This document shows, in pieces, positions 38,005 to 52,241 of a stretch of DNA of 64,000 nucleotides; positions within the stretch are counted from its first letter, which is position 1; every line of letters starts with the position of its first letter. The translations under genes and the position numbers were made by a program. Source of the DNA: Lumnitzera littorea (taxonomy: Eukaryota; Streptophyta; Magnoliopsida; Myrtales; Combretaceae); assembly GCA_024138015.1 (NCBI GenBank), contig JAMXBB010000008.1, positions 5,590,723 to 5,654,722 of the forward strand, in the 5' to 3' direction. The notes beneath the pieces were generated by a model. The model ran no database searches, was not told where the DNA came from, and saw nothing but the letters and a program-made list of their open reading frames with translations.

Positions 38005-41000
38005 CTCATCCTTAAGTCAATAGGCCCACACGTGGACTCTCAATTCAGTCATTTGCATCAGTCTTGTCCTTTCTAATTTGAAGGACTCTTGCATAGATAT
38101 GTAAGGTGGATTTTGTCTTCTTTTGGGGGCCTCTCCATTTGTTAAAAGAAAAAAAAAAGAAAAAAGTAAGAGCCCACGTTCCGGAGAGGAGGTCACAGTG
38201 CACCAGCAGCATGAATTAAAGAGAGAACGGAGTCGAACAAGAAAAGGGGGAGCACATTCGAAGAGGAGAATTAGAATGGACAGTAGCTGCACCGAGTTTT
38301 TCTTAACAATAGTTTTAGCTTAGTGTAGAAATGCAGCACAAACAGAAACTTTCATTTTTTTTTTAGCTCATTTTGTTTACTTTTAGTTTAGGGCTTCTTA
38401 TATTGCAGCTATACAAAGAGGATCATCCCAAATTGACACAAGCCGATTTCATTTTGATAGTCGGATTTGAAGATTCCTATTAAGGTGTTATCTCTTTCTT
38501 GTTATTTTAATTACATTATGTCTTGATTCATTTATGTAATAATTAAGATTGTATTTGGTACATGTTTGGTTTTGCAATGATGAATTCGATAAGTTAATGT
38601 TATTTTATGAATTGTTTCGATATTAATATTAAGTATTTGGGTATTTAGCTATTATATTTATTGTCTAATTAATTAGTGTTTAGCTAAGGCTTTTTAGTTA
38701 AATAGAGTTAGAAGATACTTTGGAGGGTTTTGATTACTCGTGGTAAATACAACTTGAATTTTTGAGGAAAAAAAAAAAAACTCATTATAGGGATATGTGG
38801 ATTTTAGGTAAATTCATAAACTCATGCTCTTAATATAGTTAGAAAAATGGTTCGGGTCATGGGAACATGCTCAATCCATATTTTCAACTAGAATAGTAAT
38901 TTCGGTATAAGTGAGTTGCATTGATAATCATAGATAAATCACTTTGATGGGATAATTTATGCTATAATTAAAACTTTGTTATCTCGAGAGGTGAACAAGT
39001 TTTAGTGAGTTTAGTTAAATCCTGTTTAATCAATTTTGAATATCACATTAGGGCATTGCATTGATTTAAATGAGAATATATTTGCAAATCTCAAATTGAT
39101 TTTTTACATCTCTTAGACTCGGGACTATGATAAACCTAGCTTTTGACCCCTTAAATTTGTAGTGATGGATAACGTTACCTAATTTAGGCTAGACATTATG
39201 GTAAGGTTCAAAGGTGGGGTGAAATAACCTTGTGTATTTTGATATTTAAAGTAAGTTATGTTACCTACACTTTATTAAGTAAAAATACTGACAAGGGTAT
39301 TTAAGGCCTTTGTTTTAGAATTTTATACCAATAATAAATTTATTTTGAATAATACCAAAAGGTAATATGAGACCTCAAAAATTAGAAGGAAAGGCTATGC
39401 AAAGTTAAAAGTGGGAAATGAGTTAAAACGCAACTAATATTATCCATAAATTCAAGTTTATCAGGTTTAGTCTTAGTTACCCTAAAAGTAAAGGTTTAAG
39501 ATTAAATGTATAATATAACATTATAATATTTCTAGATATACTATGGTATTTTTATAAACAATGAGTCAAAATAAAATGATAGTCGAATAGTTATATAAAA
39601 TTGGACCAACATGGAATGATTATTGAAATACAGCAGGAGTCCAACTCTTAACTGTGAAGTATATTTCACTGTCCGTAGCTTATTTTGGACCATTTGGAAT
39701 ACTTAGTCAAATAGAGGAAATGAGCCTAGAAAGTTGGTAGCAAATGGATAAGTGTTCTGTATGTTTTATTAAAAAAAAAATAAGAAGGAGAAAAAGAGAA
39801 CATATTTACTTAATAGTCGAAGTCTATAAAAGGATCCTCGTATCCTATAGTATCAGGAAACCCCTCATTTAGAAATTCGAAAGGCAACTCCGGGAAGTAG
39901 AAATATGGGGAGAGGGGGAAATGTAGGAAACCACTTTTCCAGATTGTTTAAGAGACTGAATGAAGTTGGACATTTTTAAAGTTAATAATAATAATAATAA
40001 TAAAGAAGATGGAAGAGACAACATAGTCGGTGGACAAAGTTTCCGTTCGGAAGGACGGGAGTGTTCTGTGCTTCAATTAATGGAAATTGACACCTCAAGT
40101 AACACTATGTTCTTATTAGATAATATGTTATTTGTTATTAATTATCATACTTGGTGACAAGCTCATAGCTTAGAGAAGTTATATTTGTTTATCAATATTT
40201 GTATCCATGATGAATACTATATAAAAGTTGATTTGAAGCTATAAAGAAGTGTTTTGCACAATAATTAATTGAATATTCACTTATTGAGCTAAGTTAATAA
40301 GTCCAAAAGAGTCAAGTTTATAAGAATTCGAGATGATTAAGAGAAATTTAACATATTGGACTTATAGTAGGACTTGAAGGATTAGTCTATCTAATCTAAC
40401 TTTTTTTTATTTGGCTCACACATCAAATAAGACCTTACTAAGCCTAAGCTCATAAAGGAAATCCATTAAAGGAATGGATTAATTATGACTATTAATCATC
40501 ATCACAATGTGACAAATGAGATCAATAGCTATCTTCTATAAATATCTCTTTCTTTTCCTCATTTGAACAAGAAAAAAATCCTAATTAACATCATTACTCT
40601 ATCGAACACTCTACTCAAATGAATCAAACACTTAATCTCTCAAAAACATCTTGTGTTAGAATCTTAATGAGATGGCCTACCCTCCTCCTTATCCTACTTT
40701 AAGTGATCATCCCATACATGAAACTTAAGTTATTTTCCTAATCACATATAGCACGGCTCAACACATAATATACACGTGACCTTGCATCTGAACCATCATA
40801 AATACATTATCAAAATAGGATTTAATGACTTAATCTGAGCTTATGTATTTTTATCCTAAGTGAGTATATCTCATTTTTTTTCATATATATTTTTGTACTT
40901 GTGATAAGAAATATATGAGGAACTAAGAAATACATGCTCAAATAATTACAAGTGTAAAAATATAGGAGAAGTGGAAACCAAATTGAACTCGCAAGATTGG

Positions 41001-41260
41001 ACACAAAATGAATTCAATTTCTATTATGTATCACCACCAGGAAACTAAAGAGACAAGGGGTTTAGTTTTATATTTTTCACTCATCCATGGGCCAACACGT
41101 GGACATCTATCATCTCCACATCAAATGGAGTCCAATGCCCGGGGAGAAATCGAAATGCAGAGCCTACCATGGACAACACAGAAAAAATCTCCTCCTCTGA
41201 TTTCAATTGCAATTAACGTACGAAAATATAAAATGAAGAGCTCACCGTGCACATGTGCAT
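38005..41260. other. Unassigned stretch, no convincing gene
   Basis: Contains small open frames (38123-38323, 39960-40157, 41008-41262) with no recognisable domain. The 38123-38323 peptide is Arg/Lys-rich from an A/G-rich DNA patch. There is an (AAT)n tract near 39984-40003. Bases 40170-40600 have TATA-like boxes (tataaaag near 40222, ctataaatat near 40537) reminiscent of retroelement LTRs, but I could not find termini. Confidence 0.35.
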
Positions 41261-41399
41261 GATTGCTCCCTTTGTTTGTGATTGCATCTAATGCTTAGAG
41301 AATCAAAAGACTTAATTTAGATTCACTTCCCTAAATAAATCCCAACCCCCAATTAACAAGCATCATCAACTAACTTTGAATCTTCTTTTTTCATCCCCA

Positions 41400-43145
41400 A
41401 GCTCTCATTCACTTAAAACACAAGAATCTAAAGTATCGTTAGTTCATTTTTTGATCAGCCCAAGCAAATCAACTTCCACCAACTTGATCCATCTCACTTA
41501 TATCGTTCATCTTTCACAAAGACTCTCCTCACAAGACACTTGAGAATCCTATGTAAAGATTGGAACTTTTACAAAAGAAAGCGAGGTGAAACTCGAGACT
41601 AAGGTTAGGAAAAAGTTTAATTAAGATTATTAGAAAAACAATAAGAAAAGAATATACTTAAAGTTCACAGCTTGACATAGTTATGTGATATGACTATATC
41701 ACTTGGTTGTATTACTTGCTATTCAAACTTACCCCTTTTCAAACACACTTACGTTACATAATCATGTCACCTGATCATGTAACTTTCTATTCTTTAGCTA
41801 CTCTTAGGCACAGGTGACAAGGTCGCGTGACATGATCATGTTGCTTGATCATGTACCCTACAAAAACTTACCTTTGAAAAAACACTTCAATCCAACTCAT
41901 TCCCTTCAATTCTTCAACCAACCATAAATATGCTTCAAACCCTTAATTAATAATCACCTAAACTTCTTCTCAATCCATCCAAACCTTAAATTTCAACTTA
42001 TCACTTCCTTAAACTTCAACTCACCAACACTTCAAGAACACCAACTCTAAGCTAGAGAACAAGAGTAAAGGTAAAGGATACTTACTTGGAGTTGATGAAA
42101 ATGAGCTTCAAATCCAAATACAAGCTTAACTCGTATAAGAGAGTTACAAATGAAAGAACCTTAAGTTTAGATTTCACAAGAAATTTTAATCCAAGAACTT
42201 GAAGACAAGTATTTCAATGGTAACAAAATATATGTTAATATCAACCTTAATGAATTTGCGAACTAGCAAACTTACAGTTAGCAAAGATTTCAAGATCACA
42301 AAAGTTTAAAGAGCAATGGCTATCCAATGGCTATTACCATACAAGGAATAATTGAATATTAGAGCCACACTATATAAAGGGAAGAAGAGAATAAAAGAGA
42401 AGAAGAGAGAAAAAAGAGCAATCCTTGAAAGAAAAGAGCTATCAAGGTTTACTTGCTACACAAGAGTTATTACTAATTTTATACACATTGTTGTGATCAC
42501 AAGAGTAAGAAGAAAGATGAGTACACAAGAGAAAGTAAAAAGAATTTATTATTGTTGAGTTTTGAGTGAAAGTTCAAGGAAATCTATTGTAACCCTCAAA
42601 AGAATTACTAATCTCTATAAAAATTAATGGAGTGACTATTTAAGAGAACTTAAAGGAAAATTCTGTAAACTTGTAATTTAGAGACAAGGCAGGATCATGA
42701 GAATTGTTTGCCTCTATGTACAAATTTCTTTCAAATAGTAGAATATTGGTAATGGTGGAGAACCGTATCCTTGGCTGAGGGTAAGAAGGAGGGATTAATA
42801 CATAAGGCAGAATCACTATATATCAATGCTTGATCTACTTAAGCCGATCTTTTTATTTTATTTACAATTTATTTACTATTTGCATGATTACTTGATTGAT
42901 CAGGAAATACATATTTATCAAAAGTATCATCACATAATCATAACTTTGAAGAACGATCAGATTAGGCGTTAATTAGTTTATCCATTTGCAAATTTCTAAT
43001 CTAAGTTTGTTAGTATTTCTAATACATTAGGAATTAAATAACGGATTTAAAATAATTAATTAATCTTGAACATCAAGAAGTAAAAATTATTTAAGACTTA
43101 ATTTTTTGTCATAATCAATTCAATGCTCCTCTTCTTGATTGTTCA
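41400..43145 (+). mobile_element. Orphan copia-type LTR (left edge uncertain)
   Basis: The right end reads caattcaatgctcctcttct followed by tgattgttca. This matches the usual end of Tork-type copia LTRs (CAATTCACCCCCCCTCTTG...). It is followed at once by a degenerate PBS, ttgagatcagtaag. A TATA box (tatataaagg) lies near 42371 and a terminal-region phrase, ggcagaatcac, near 42813. No gag follows, so the element is an orphan fragment. The open frame 42352-42558 lies in the LTR and is not a gene. The left edge is not defined. Confidence 0.5.
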
Positions 43146-43785
43146 TTGAGATCAGTAAGAAAGCTTAAGAACTCTATTGAAATGGAGGTCTTTAACAAGG
43201 AAAAGCTTGGAAGATGCTTAGAAGCTCATCTTACCTTAAAGCATGGATTAGCACGAATTTCCCTTAAGTATTCGAGAGTAAAAGAACCTTACTCAGTTAG
43301 GGCTTAGAAAGTGTTTAAAGAAAAGGAAAATAAGAGAGGTTAAAGTGGTTAAAAGAAGTTGAGGGTTTTAGAAAACAATTAAGATAGCTGGGTTTTTAAG
43401 GTAAGAGTAAGCTCTAGGCCAACTAAGAGATTTTATAAAAGTGCTATTAACTTTGAAATAATTTTCCCTTTAATTTCTATGGGCATTACATTTTTAGTAT
43501 ACAGTAAGGGATTCTAACTTAGGGATGCTTGAGAACTCGATCAAGCACATATTTAGCATGGAACTTCTTTTAATAAGTTGTTTCTTTGCTTCTCTAATAT
43601 TTATTTGGCTTAAATGTAGCTTTACCTAGTATCTTTCTTGTGCTTATTGAGATTTTAAATAGATATTTAGTTGGACTATTTGATGGTGGTCTTAGTTATT
43701 TCCCTTCATATATATAGGGTTGTTCATTTTATTCATAGAGCTTGTGTTTCGATTCAAGAATATTAAGTAGATTGGGATAATGTAA

Positions 43786-43819
<34 letters not shown>

Positions 43820-44112
43820 TATATATATATTCTGATCATTTCTATTAATAACCAATAATGATTATGAATTGCCAATTTCTAATTCATTTAAGGTTTAAAT
43901 TGATTAGTAATTTGCTCGTGATGCAAATTGATAGACTAGCATAACCACTATACCATTAGATAATTCAACTATTGGTTTTTAATCGAATTTTTAAGGTGTT
44001 GGATATCCACTTAATTAACATAGGACAGTTACTAGTTGTAGTTTAATACAAATGAAATTTTTATAGGTTTAGTGAAAGAAAAATCAAAACTTTATCGATT
44101 TACCTAGCTATG
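43146..44112. other. Unassigned, with a TA microsatellite
   Basis: No coding signal. A TA run occupies about 43788-43830. This is the DNA into which the Athila element at 44118 inserted. Confidence 0.4.
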
Positions 44113-44117
44113 AATAT
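44113..44117. other. Left target-site duplication (AATAT) of the Athila element
   Basis: The five bases AATAT directly precede the LTR start TGATGACATG and are repeated exactly at 62244-62248, after the CA end of the other LTR. Confidence 0.88.
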
Positions 44118-45475
44118 TGATGACATGAATTTAGCATATGTTTTCTGTGATGATTTTTGCACTAATTTGAACTTTATTCTTTTTGATTTTATGTTATTTT
44201 GAGCTTAATTCACTTATTTATTATCTTTAGAAACTTTGGGAATATTTCATGAAGCTTTAAAGGATTTTTATGCAATCAAAGAGTGAAGCAAAGGAGTTTC
44301 GGTCAAGGAATGAGGTCCAATAGAGACCATGGTTTAAGACCATGCCCAAGGTCCTTACCCTTGATCCTCTCATCATGAATTTCCTTTAAAAATTGAAGTC
44401 TTCACATAAAGAGCAAGAGCACGCCTAATCTTCATGGCCATGTACTTCAGGCATAGAGTTGTAGTGATTTCCAAATCCTTTATTTTTGTTAGGTTTTCTT
44501 TATAATCTTAAGTCCACTTCTTATAAATAGACTCTTAAGCTTAAGGTTATAGAGAGAGCCTCTTATGCATTAGTTGTTAGGCTTTAGAATCACTAAGGGA
44601 GCTTCTCCATTCTTTTTCTTTTTCTTTTGTTATTATGTTCTTCTCTTATTTACTTGATAAATTGTCATTGAACCCTATGTTTAAAGGGTGATTTTTATGA
44701 ATGAAATTTAGTATACGATTTTGCTTATTGCGATCTTATTACACTATTCTTATTGTCATTAAATTAATATCTACCTGGGTTATTAGTTTAATGTTTGACT
44801 TTGCTATCGAGATGTGAGTCATATAGTGAATAGATAAGTGTAATTGGAAGGAATTGAGTACGTTAAGAGATTAAGTACTGAATTTTTCCAAATTATGGCA
44901 ACCTAATAGCAGGATCCAAGTTCTTAATACAATGCTATGGCACTTTATTCAAAAGCGATTCAGGTAGAATGGGTTTCAAGATTAGGAATTAACTAGAGAT
45001 GCGAGTCTAGATAATTCAGAATTTGATTTTTGTAGGAATAGGACTAGGACTAAGATTAGGAATCTCTTTGGTTTAGTATAGCAATTGAGATTGAATAAAT
45101 CCTATAGAATTATGTAGTAAACAATAATAAAGATTTACTCAAGAAAATGTTATTGTTTTTATTAATCAATGGATGTTATTATGTTATTAGTTAATTGTTT
45201 TAATTCTGTTCTTTACTTTTATTTGCTAGTTTAATCTTTTATTTATTACAATCCTTATTTTTTTGTTTTTAGTTTATTCTATTAAATCTTTTATTGTTAA
45301 AAGTTAGGTAGTTGAATAATTCAAGGGTATCGTTACTAAAAATAGTTAGATATACTTACACAACCGGTTCCTCCTAAGATCAACACTCAGACTCAATATT
45401 GGTATTTTTTTTTTTTAATCTATACTATAACTTAACTAAGTATACTCGCCTGTTAGAGTAATATACACCTCACCA
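44118..45475 (+). mobile_element. Athila 5' LTR
   Basis: This 1,358-bp LTR begins TGATGACATGAATTTAGC and ends CTCACCA, followed by agttt and the PBS. A TATAAATA box lies at 44522-44529. Its last ~340 bases (45132-45475) are repeated in the 3' LTR remnant at 61917-62243, including tttagtttattct and aataattcaagggtat. Confidence 0.88.
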
Positions 45476-45481
45476 AGTTTT

Positions 45482-45499
45482 TGGTGCCATTGTCGAAAA
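45482..45499 (+). other. Athila primer-binding site
   Basis: tggtgccattgtcgaaaa resembles the Athila PBS TGGCGCCGTTGCCGGGGA. It lies six bases after the LTR end, as in related elements. Confidence 0.7.
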
Positions 45500-45645
45500 G
45501 TGAAAAATAGAGTAGTCTAATTAGGAAATTAGCAAAAACCTAGATTTATTAATTACCTTAGCATAATTGTAATATTTCTTTTCCTTAGTTATCTAGATAT
45601 CATTCTCTTTTTATATTATTACTAACTTCTAAATCTTTTTAACTT

Positions 45646-46273
45646 ATGACAAGAAGCAGCAATAGAAATTTGGTAGACTTTGATCTATAAATTGAAAGAA
45701 TAGTATGATATATCCATAAAAAAATAAAAAATCATGTCACCATAGATCAAAACTTACCACTTAGATTAAAGGAAGAGTCAAAAAATTCAAATAGTGAGCA
45801 AGAAGATATGGCCTTGAATAACGAAAACAACAACAACAATGATGAAGCCAAAAAGACACTCATGGAGTTTATAAAGCTAATGGCGAGTGGAGCTAAATCT
45901 AGCATTGCTAGACTAACCATTCAAACAAATTTTCAGATTCAATCTAATGTTAACAATTCATTTAGTTTGATGGATTAGTCGATAAGCACCCTAACATTCA
46001 CATCTTAAACGTCTTGGAATTCTACAACACATTTAAGATTAATAGTGTCTCGGATGATATGATAAGGTTAAGGTTATTTCCATTCTCTCTAAAAGGTGAG
46101 GCCAAACAATAGCTAAATTCTTTACCTAGAGGTTCGATCACCATGTAGGAATCATTAGTAGAAAAATTTCTAAGGAAATATTTCCCACCCGTTATAATGG
46201 CAAAAATTATAAATAATATTTTTACTTTTGTTTGACTTGATAATGAGACTCTTTGTGCAAATCTAAATGTTTT
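45646..46273 (+). pseudogene. Athila gag, N-terminal part
   Basis: Starts ATGACAAGAAGCAGC at 45646. After a variable Asn-rich region (NNENNNNND, about 45821-45845) and a frameshift near 45970, the conserved gag core reads VLEFYNTFKINSVSDDMIRL then RLFPFSLKGEAK, LNSLPRGSIT and EKFLRKYFPP. This is unmistakable Athila/Tat gag. Several tryptophan codons have become stops (TGG to TAG). The frame is cut at 46274 by the TRIM. It continues at 58793. Confidence 0.88.
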
Positions 46274-46470
46274 GTGAGACCCTATGGTTAAGTATCCCCT
46301 GTGATTAAGTGTCTCACATGGATTGTGGAAAGTTGTGGTACTAGTTTATAAGGCTATGGTTGTGAATATCTTGTCAATACAAGCTTAAAACTTTTGGGCC
46401 AAGCAGTTGAACTGGGCTCATTAGTATCTGTCGACTTAGTTATTCACTACTTTTGGCTTGAAGCAATACA
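46274..46470 (+). repeat. TRIM 5' LTR
   Basis: This 197-bp repeat shares gtactagtttataagg and the following 130 bases with 58655-58787. It shares its first 26 bases with 46734-46759 and its middle with 50432-50458. The three fragments are in the correct order, which shows that the 3' LTR was split twice. Confidence 0.88.
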
Positions 46471-46759
46471 AATGATATCAGAGTAAACCCCTTGTCAGTA
46501 GGTAGATAATTCGAGTCTAGCTTTAGTTTAGAAAAGAGGTTCGAGGAAGGTAGCGAGTGTCACCAGGGTATGACTCCTTACATACTTCTAAGATGACCTA
46601 TAGGTAGTGGATGGTTCAAATCATATACCAAAAATAAAGGAAGATCTAAGTCCAATTGTAAGGTCTCACGACAATAACATTGCGTATTTAAAGGAAGGGG
46701 TGGAGGATGGCGGGTGGTGGAGGAAGAGGAGATTATGAGACCCTACGGTTATGTATCCC

Positions 46760-49700
46760 TATCACGACCCTAAGGGGGTCTAGTATGATTGTCTAAAATT
46801 TTTGAATCATATGTGCACCTATGATACAAAAACCTCCTTACAAGTTAGAGATTGTAAGACTCTAAATAATTAAATACTAAGGTTTTTAATTTTAATTAAA
46901 TAATTAGCTATAAAATATAAGTGAATATGGATATCTGATATTCCACAGTTCACCAAAACTGTAAAGAATTGGTATCCCCTACCAAATGCTTAGATAAGAT
47001 AAAACAACTTAATAATTTATAAGAAATACTATATTACACATAATGTTATCATATAAATATTTTCTATATCAATTGTTTCTATATCAACTATATACATTTT
47101 AATCAACTCTAACATTATCAAATGTATCTTTGGTTTGTACTCTATTCTCAAGGTTATCTCAATCCCTGCTTAAAGAAACTTGTAAAAGAAACTATAGGGG
47201 AATGAGCAAACCACAACTCAAATTAGTTCGTTCCTCGTTGCTACTTTTCAAGCAAGTTATCAAACATTATTAGTACCCATGCAATCTATCTACAAGAGAA
47301 ATGAAAGCATACGCAATAAATGCAAGCAATACATCCATAGGAGTCCGGAACTATGGAAGGTATAGATTTATATCATCTACACGTCGATTTTTCCTCCATA
47401 CTTACCTGTACAAAGCACCTTACCTTAACCACATGAGGATGTCCGAAGGTAACGTCTTACCAAACGACACTCAACTATTATCCTAGACTAAGAAACAACG
47501 ATTAATATAGGTAGACTCCAACTAGGGCTATCTATCGAACACACCAAAGGCCCTTCAAGCACACAAAGCCAGTCTTCTCGCTATTAACATATATCCAAGG
47601 CCCTACAAGTACAAATATGCGAGTTCTCTTGTAATCAATTGGAGATACTATGCTACCTTTGCCTTAACAATAAAATATCACTCACAAACACTACGAGCCC
47701 TCACAAAAATCATACAAAATATATTTAAGATTGGAAAAACGTTTACTAAAAATGCTTTTCTAAAAAATTTGCAAAGCTAACACTATTCATCAATATACTA
47801 ATTGGGTCATAGACATGCAACGGATGTCATTAGTTATTTTAGTCAAATAGTTATATTTACTAATTTAAGAAAGCGATCACACGGATGATAACACATAAAG
47901 TAATTAGTCATTCAATCAAACAATCGGTATCAACCAACAAGCAGTATACAAATAACAAATGGCAAGTAGATAACAAATCATAAGAACTCTCCTACTTAAG
48001 TTATTGCTCACTTTCTAATCCTTTAAAATTTCCAATTTTTGATAATTGGGTACCTAAAAGATAAGAAAACTTATAAATATTTTGGAAAACTAGATTCCTT
48101 AATTAACTAAATATCTATCGTTATTTGCCTAAATTTCTTATTATAACCTAAATATGGTATAGATATAATTTAATTTAAATCTTTTACCTATTTTTCTCGG
48201 TTTATCATAAATTTTCAATTGTATATAACTTTTTCGTTTTAATTTTGATTTTTATAAACTTATAGTCGATTTTATAGTTTTCAGATGTACTTTTACGTAA
48301 CGGGATCCATTTTAAACGTTATAATCTACATTTTCCATTATGATGTAAAAATATTACAAATTTTAGTTTTTTGAGTTAAATAATTATAAATTATTATTAT
48401 TTAAAGCTTTTATTTACATATTTATGATTTGATAAATATCTAATTCTTATATTTTGTAATTTTCTCATTTTTTCAATTTACTTAATTATAATTTATGTAT
48501 TTTCTTATTTTTGAGGGTTAATACCTATTTAATTTATTTTTACTATTTTAATAATTTTCCAGTTAGTTGATTATTTTATTATTACAAATTTAGTTATATT
48601 TAATTAAATGCTGATGTGGTAGTAAAGGAAATGGCCACGTGTTACTTTTGAAATTTTTACACATTTTCAATATTTTTTCTATTTTGTATTTTTTTATGCA
48701 ATATGTACATAATTATATTTATTATTATATTTGATTAAATTAATTATTCTGTTTTCTTTAAAATTCACAACTTACGTTTATATATTTATAATACTTTACT
48801 TTATTTAGTAATTCATTATTATAGTATATTATACGTATATTATCTAAATATATCCATATATTGATTTATACTATACTATTAATATAAGTATTTTATACAT
48901 ATATGTATGCTTATGAATATGATAATATAATTATAAATATACTATATATGCTATACGTATGGGTGTATATATATATATATATATAATTATATTTTTGTAT
49001 TTGATACATATATACATATGCTCTCACGTCTATATATATATATATATGTGCAATAAAAATACATAATATATATACTATGGTGTACATGTATATATACCAA
49101 ACATAGACTCTATTATACATATACTAAACTATACTAGTGTTTTGTATTTTATAATTGTATATACATGTTTTCGGTTACAAGTTTTTATATGTATAAATGT
49201 TATTGTTTATGCCAACATATATACTATATAATAAAAATACCAAGTATATATATACAAATATATATCCACACATACATATGTATACATGTACATAGACATA
49301 ATTCTTTATACTAACTATTTGTACAATCCAATCTAACATGTATAATATACATGTGAATATACTTTCATATCTATACATATATGAACATGCATATACAAAG
49401 AAATACTAAGGTTACATACAAATTCTAAAATATATGCATGTACAAGAATACACAAAAATAATTAATACAAAATAAATATATAAAACACATACTACTTATC
49501 CTTAATAATTTGAGAAATGAAGAGGATAAAGCTCCTTCTCCTTCTTATATTTGTTGTGAATCAAGAAGAAAGTGGATAAAAGGAAATGGATAGAAGGAAA
49601 AGAGTAGAAAGGATTTTTGGTGGATTTTGTTAATAGTCAATTAGGGTTTTTCTTGAAAAGTAAAAGGAGACAATTCTGGGAACAAAGAAACCATTCAAAG

Positions 49701-50426
49701 AGAGATGAAAATCATACAATGGAGAGAAAGACAAATGAGAGAGAGAATTAACTTAATGTGAAGGCTTATCATCTAAATGATTATCCTCATCCATATAATT
49801 AGACATATGAGAGAAAAAAATAAATCACATGGGCAGCTAGTAGCACAATCTAGAACCTAATGTGGTAAGGGAAGAAGAAAATTTGAAGAAGAGAAGAAAA
49901 AGGAAAAAAAAAAAAAAGAAAGGGAAAAGAAGGAAAAGAAAAATAAGAAAATTAGAACTTTCCAAATATAATTTATGAAATAATAATTGATAAATATTAT
50001 TTGAAACTTTATAAAATTTATTAATTATATTGTTACCTGTTATATTTATAATATTTAAATATTACCTCGAAGTGTTCATTAATAATTTTACGCGATTACA
50101 CGTATTAGTTGATAATTATATTCAACTACAGTTTTATTATTGTTAGGTTATATTTATTCATTTTATATGCTTAAAATTATAGTTTTAGAGTTTTTTTTTT
50201 TGTCAAGTTTGAGTTCAATTTCGGGTTCTTACACGTACATTGGGTTTAGGGTTTTCATACGCAATTTAGGTTTCGATCGAATATTTAGGGTTTTTATTAT
50301 GTATAATATATTCATTTTCATAATTTAATAAAATTTTTATCTTACTTAACTTTTTTGACTTGCGAGATTATCTACAATATTAGAATTCAATCCTATTCTT
50401 AAATTGCTAAATTCATGGGGTTTATA
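46760..50426 (-). mobile_element. Solo long LTR copy F
   Basis: A 3,667-base non-coding LTR with the GGTCATGACA-type end (tatcacgacccta at left, reading inwards on +) and gggtttata at right. Flanks are atccc (46755-46759) and gtcct (50427-50431), a duplication differing only by transitions. Its first ~700 bases are the reverse complement of the end of copy A. The middle is TA-rich (48700-49500), followed by purine-rich DNA at 49860-49945. Short Tyr/Ile-rich frames at 48911-49378 are microsatellite translations. Confidence 0.82.
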
Positions 50427-52185
50427 GTCCTATATTGATTGTAAGAGGTTGTGATACTTGTCATGACCCTAAAGAGGGCTTAATAGGATTGTCTAAAATT
50501 TTCATATCAAGTATGTAACAATGATATGAAAACTGTCTTTTAAGTTAAAGATTACAAGATTCTAAATAATTATTCGCTAGAGTTTCCTATTTTAATTTAT
50601 TAACATATTGTAAAATATAGGTAACTATAGATATCCAATAATCTACAATTCCTCAAAGCCACAAATAATTGGTATCTCTTACCAAATGATAAAATTGAGT
50701 AGTAAAGACTTAAATTTAAACTTATTGAAGCTATAAAATCTAAATATACAAGTGGTGTTTACATTTGAAGTTGCAAATGAACTAAACAATCTTTTTAATT
50801 CTAACCTCTTATACTCAACGCTCGGCTCTTAACCCATGCTTGATTATCCATCAACCTTCAAAAGAAAAACTATTAGGGAATAAGCTACAAGAGCTTAGTG
50901 ATTCATCCCTCCTACTATACTAGTAAGCAAATTATCAAACAATTTATTAATACACATATGAATGCATGAATAAATAGTATGTCAAACAATATATATGCAA
51001 TTGACCAGTGCTGCATACAACATCGGATTTAACGCTTTCTAAAGTAAGGGTTGGAGATACATTGGTATCAATCACAACTGAGTTCTAGCACTTGGGTTTT
51101 TAACCATATATATATAGAAATTCCTTGTTTCACGAAACAGGTTTCTATTTCCAATAATCAGTAATATACAAATATCCAGGTTTAGCGGTGAGTTGGCCCT
51201 TACAGTCCACACTCACACTCTATAGCGGTGGTCTCTAAACACGACCTCTAGTTACCCACGGTTAGTGTCTTCGACACTAGTAAAACCTGCCAGCTAACGG
51301 TAGGTTTTTGTTGTATCAATACTCCTGTACTATACTAATCAAATCATGTAGGAATCCATCCCTCTAAGGTCTTTCATTACTAACTACATGAGGTGACAGT
51401 CGAAACATTATATGCAATGTTCGTACTTATGCATGATCCATTTAATTTTAAATTAAGTCAAGTATAATTAATTCAGTTTATCGGTTGATCAACCATTATC
51501 AACAAACCATTCAAATTATGCAACAATCAATCATATAACCAAATCTTCAATTATCACATATTACATAGTAATTAATCAATATCAAACACATGCATAACTC
51601 GAACCTCCATGTGTCAAGTTATTAATATTTAATTTATGTGCACTAACTATAAGCACAAAACAATTATAGAGTCATCGGAAGTACTCACTTGACTAAAATC
51701 GATATATATCGTAGCAATTAACGAGTAGCTTGCCTTCTTAATTGGTATCTCTTAATAATAATAATAATAAAAGAAACCTAATGAGTATTTAAATGTAGTG
51801 CTAAGTAGTCTAACCAGCTTACTATTCACTTATAATTCCCTTTTCATTTATGTTTTGAAGTTCATGTAACTTTTTTAGATTTATCTTAAATCTTTATATT
51901 TTCATAATCAATTCTTATTGAGTTTGAGTGTACTTTTTCAATAATATAATTTAGTTAAAACTTTTAAGAACATTTCATATTGTTTAAATTATTTATTGTA
52001 CTAAATAGAGAGTATTTCTTTATCATATGGGTAATAATATATATATATATATATGTTTGAAAAATGTTATAAGTAAGAACATTCACTTTTAAGGACATAT
52101 TTACTTCACATTCTAAAGGGGATAGAAGCCTTGTCTATTAATATTAAAATAAATAAGATTTGTGTCACCAGTATATTTTATTGTA

Positions 52186-52207
52186 TGTATGTATGTATGT
52201 ATGCATA

Positions 52208-52240
<33 letters not shown>
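52186..52240. repeat. ATGT/TA/TG microsatellite in LTR copy G
   Basis: A (TGTA)n run, then alternating TG and TA units. Similar runs occur at 30438-30461, 30778-30806, 48968-48984 and 58073-58100, all inside long LTRs. Confidence 0.85.

Positions 52241-52241
<1 letters not shown>

Noticed and set aside
38123..38323. Arg/Lys-rich 66-residue frame
   Set aside because: Arises from an A/G-rich patch, overlaps a minus-strand frame of equal quality, and has no domain.
48911..49378. Minus-strand Tyr/Ile-rich frames
   Set aside because: Translations of TA-rich microsatellite DNA inside LTR copy F.
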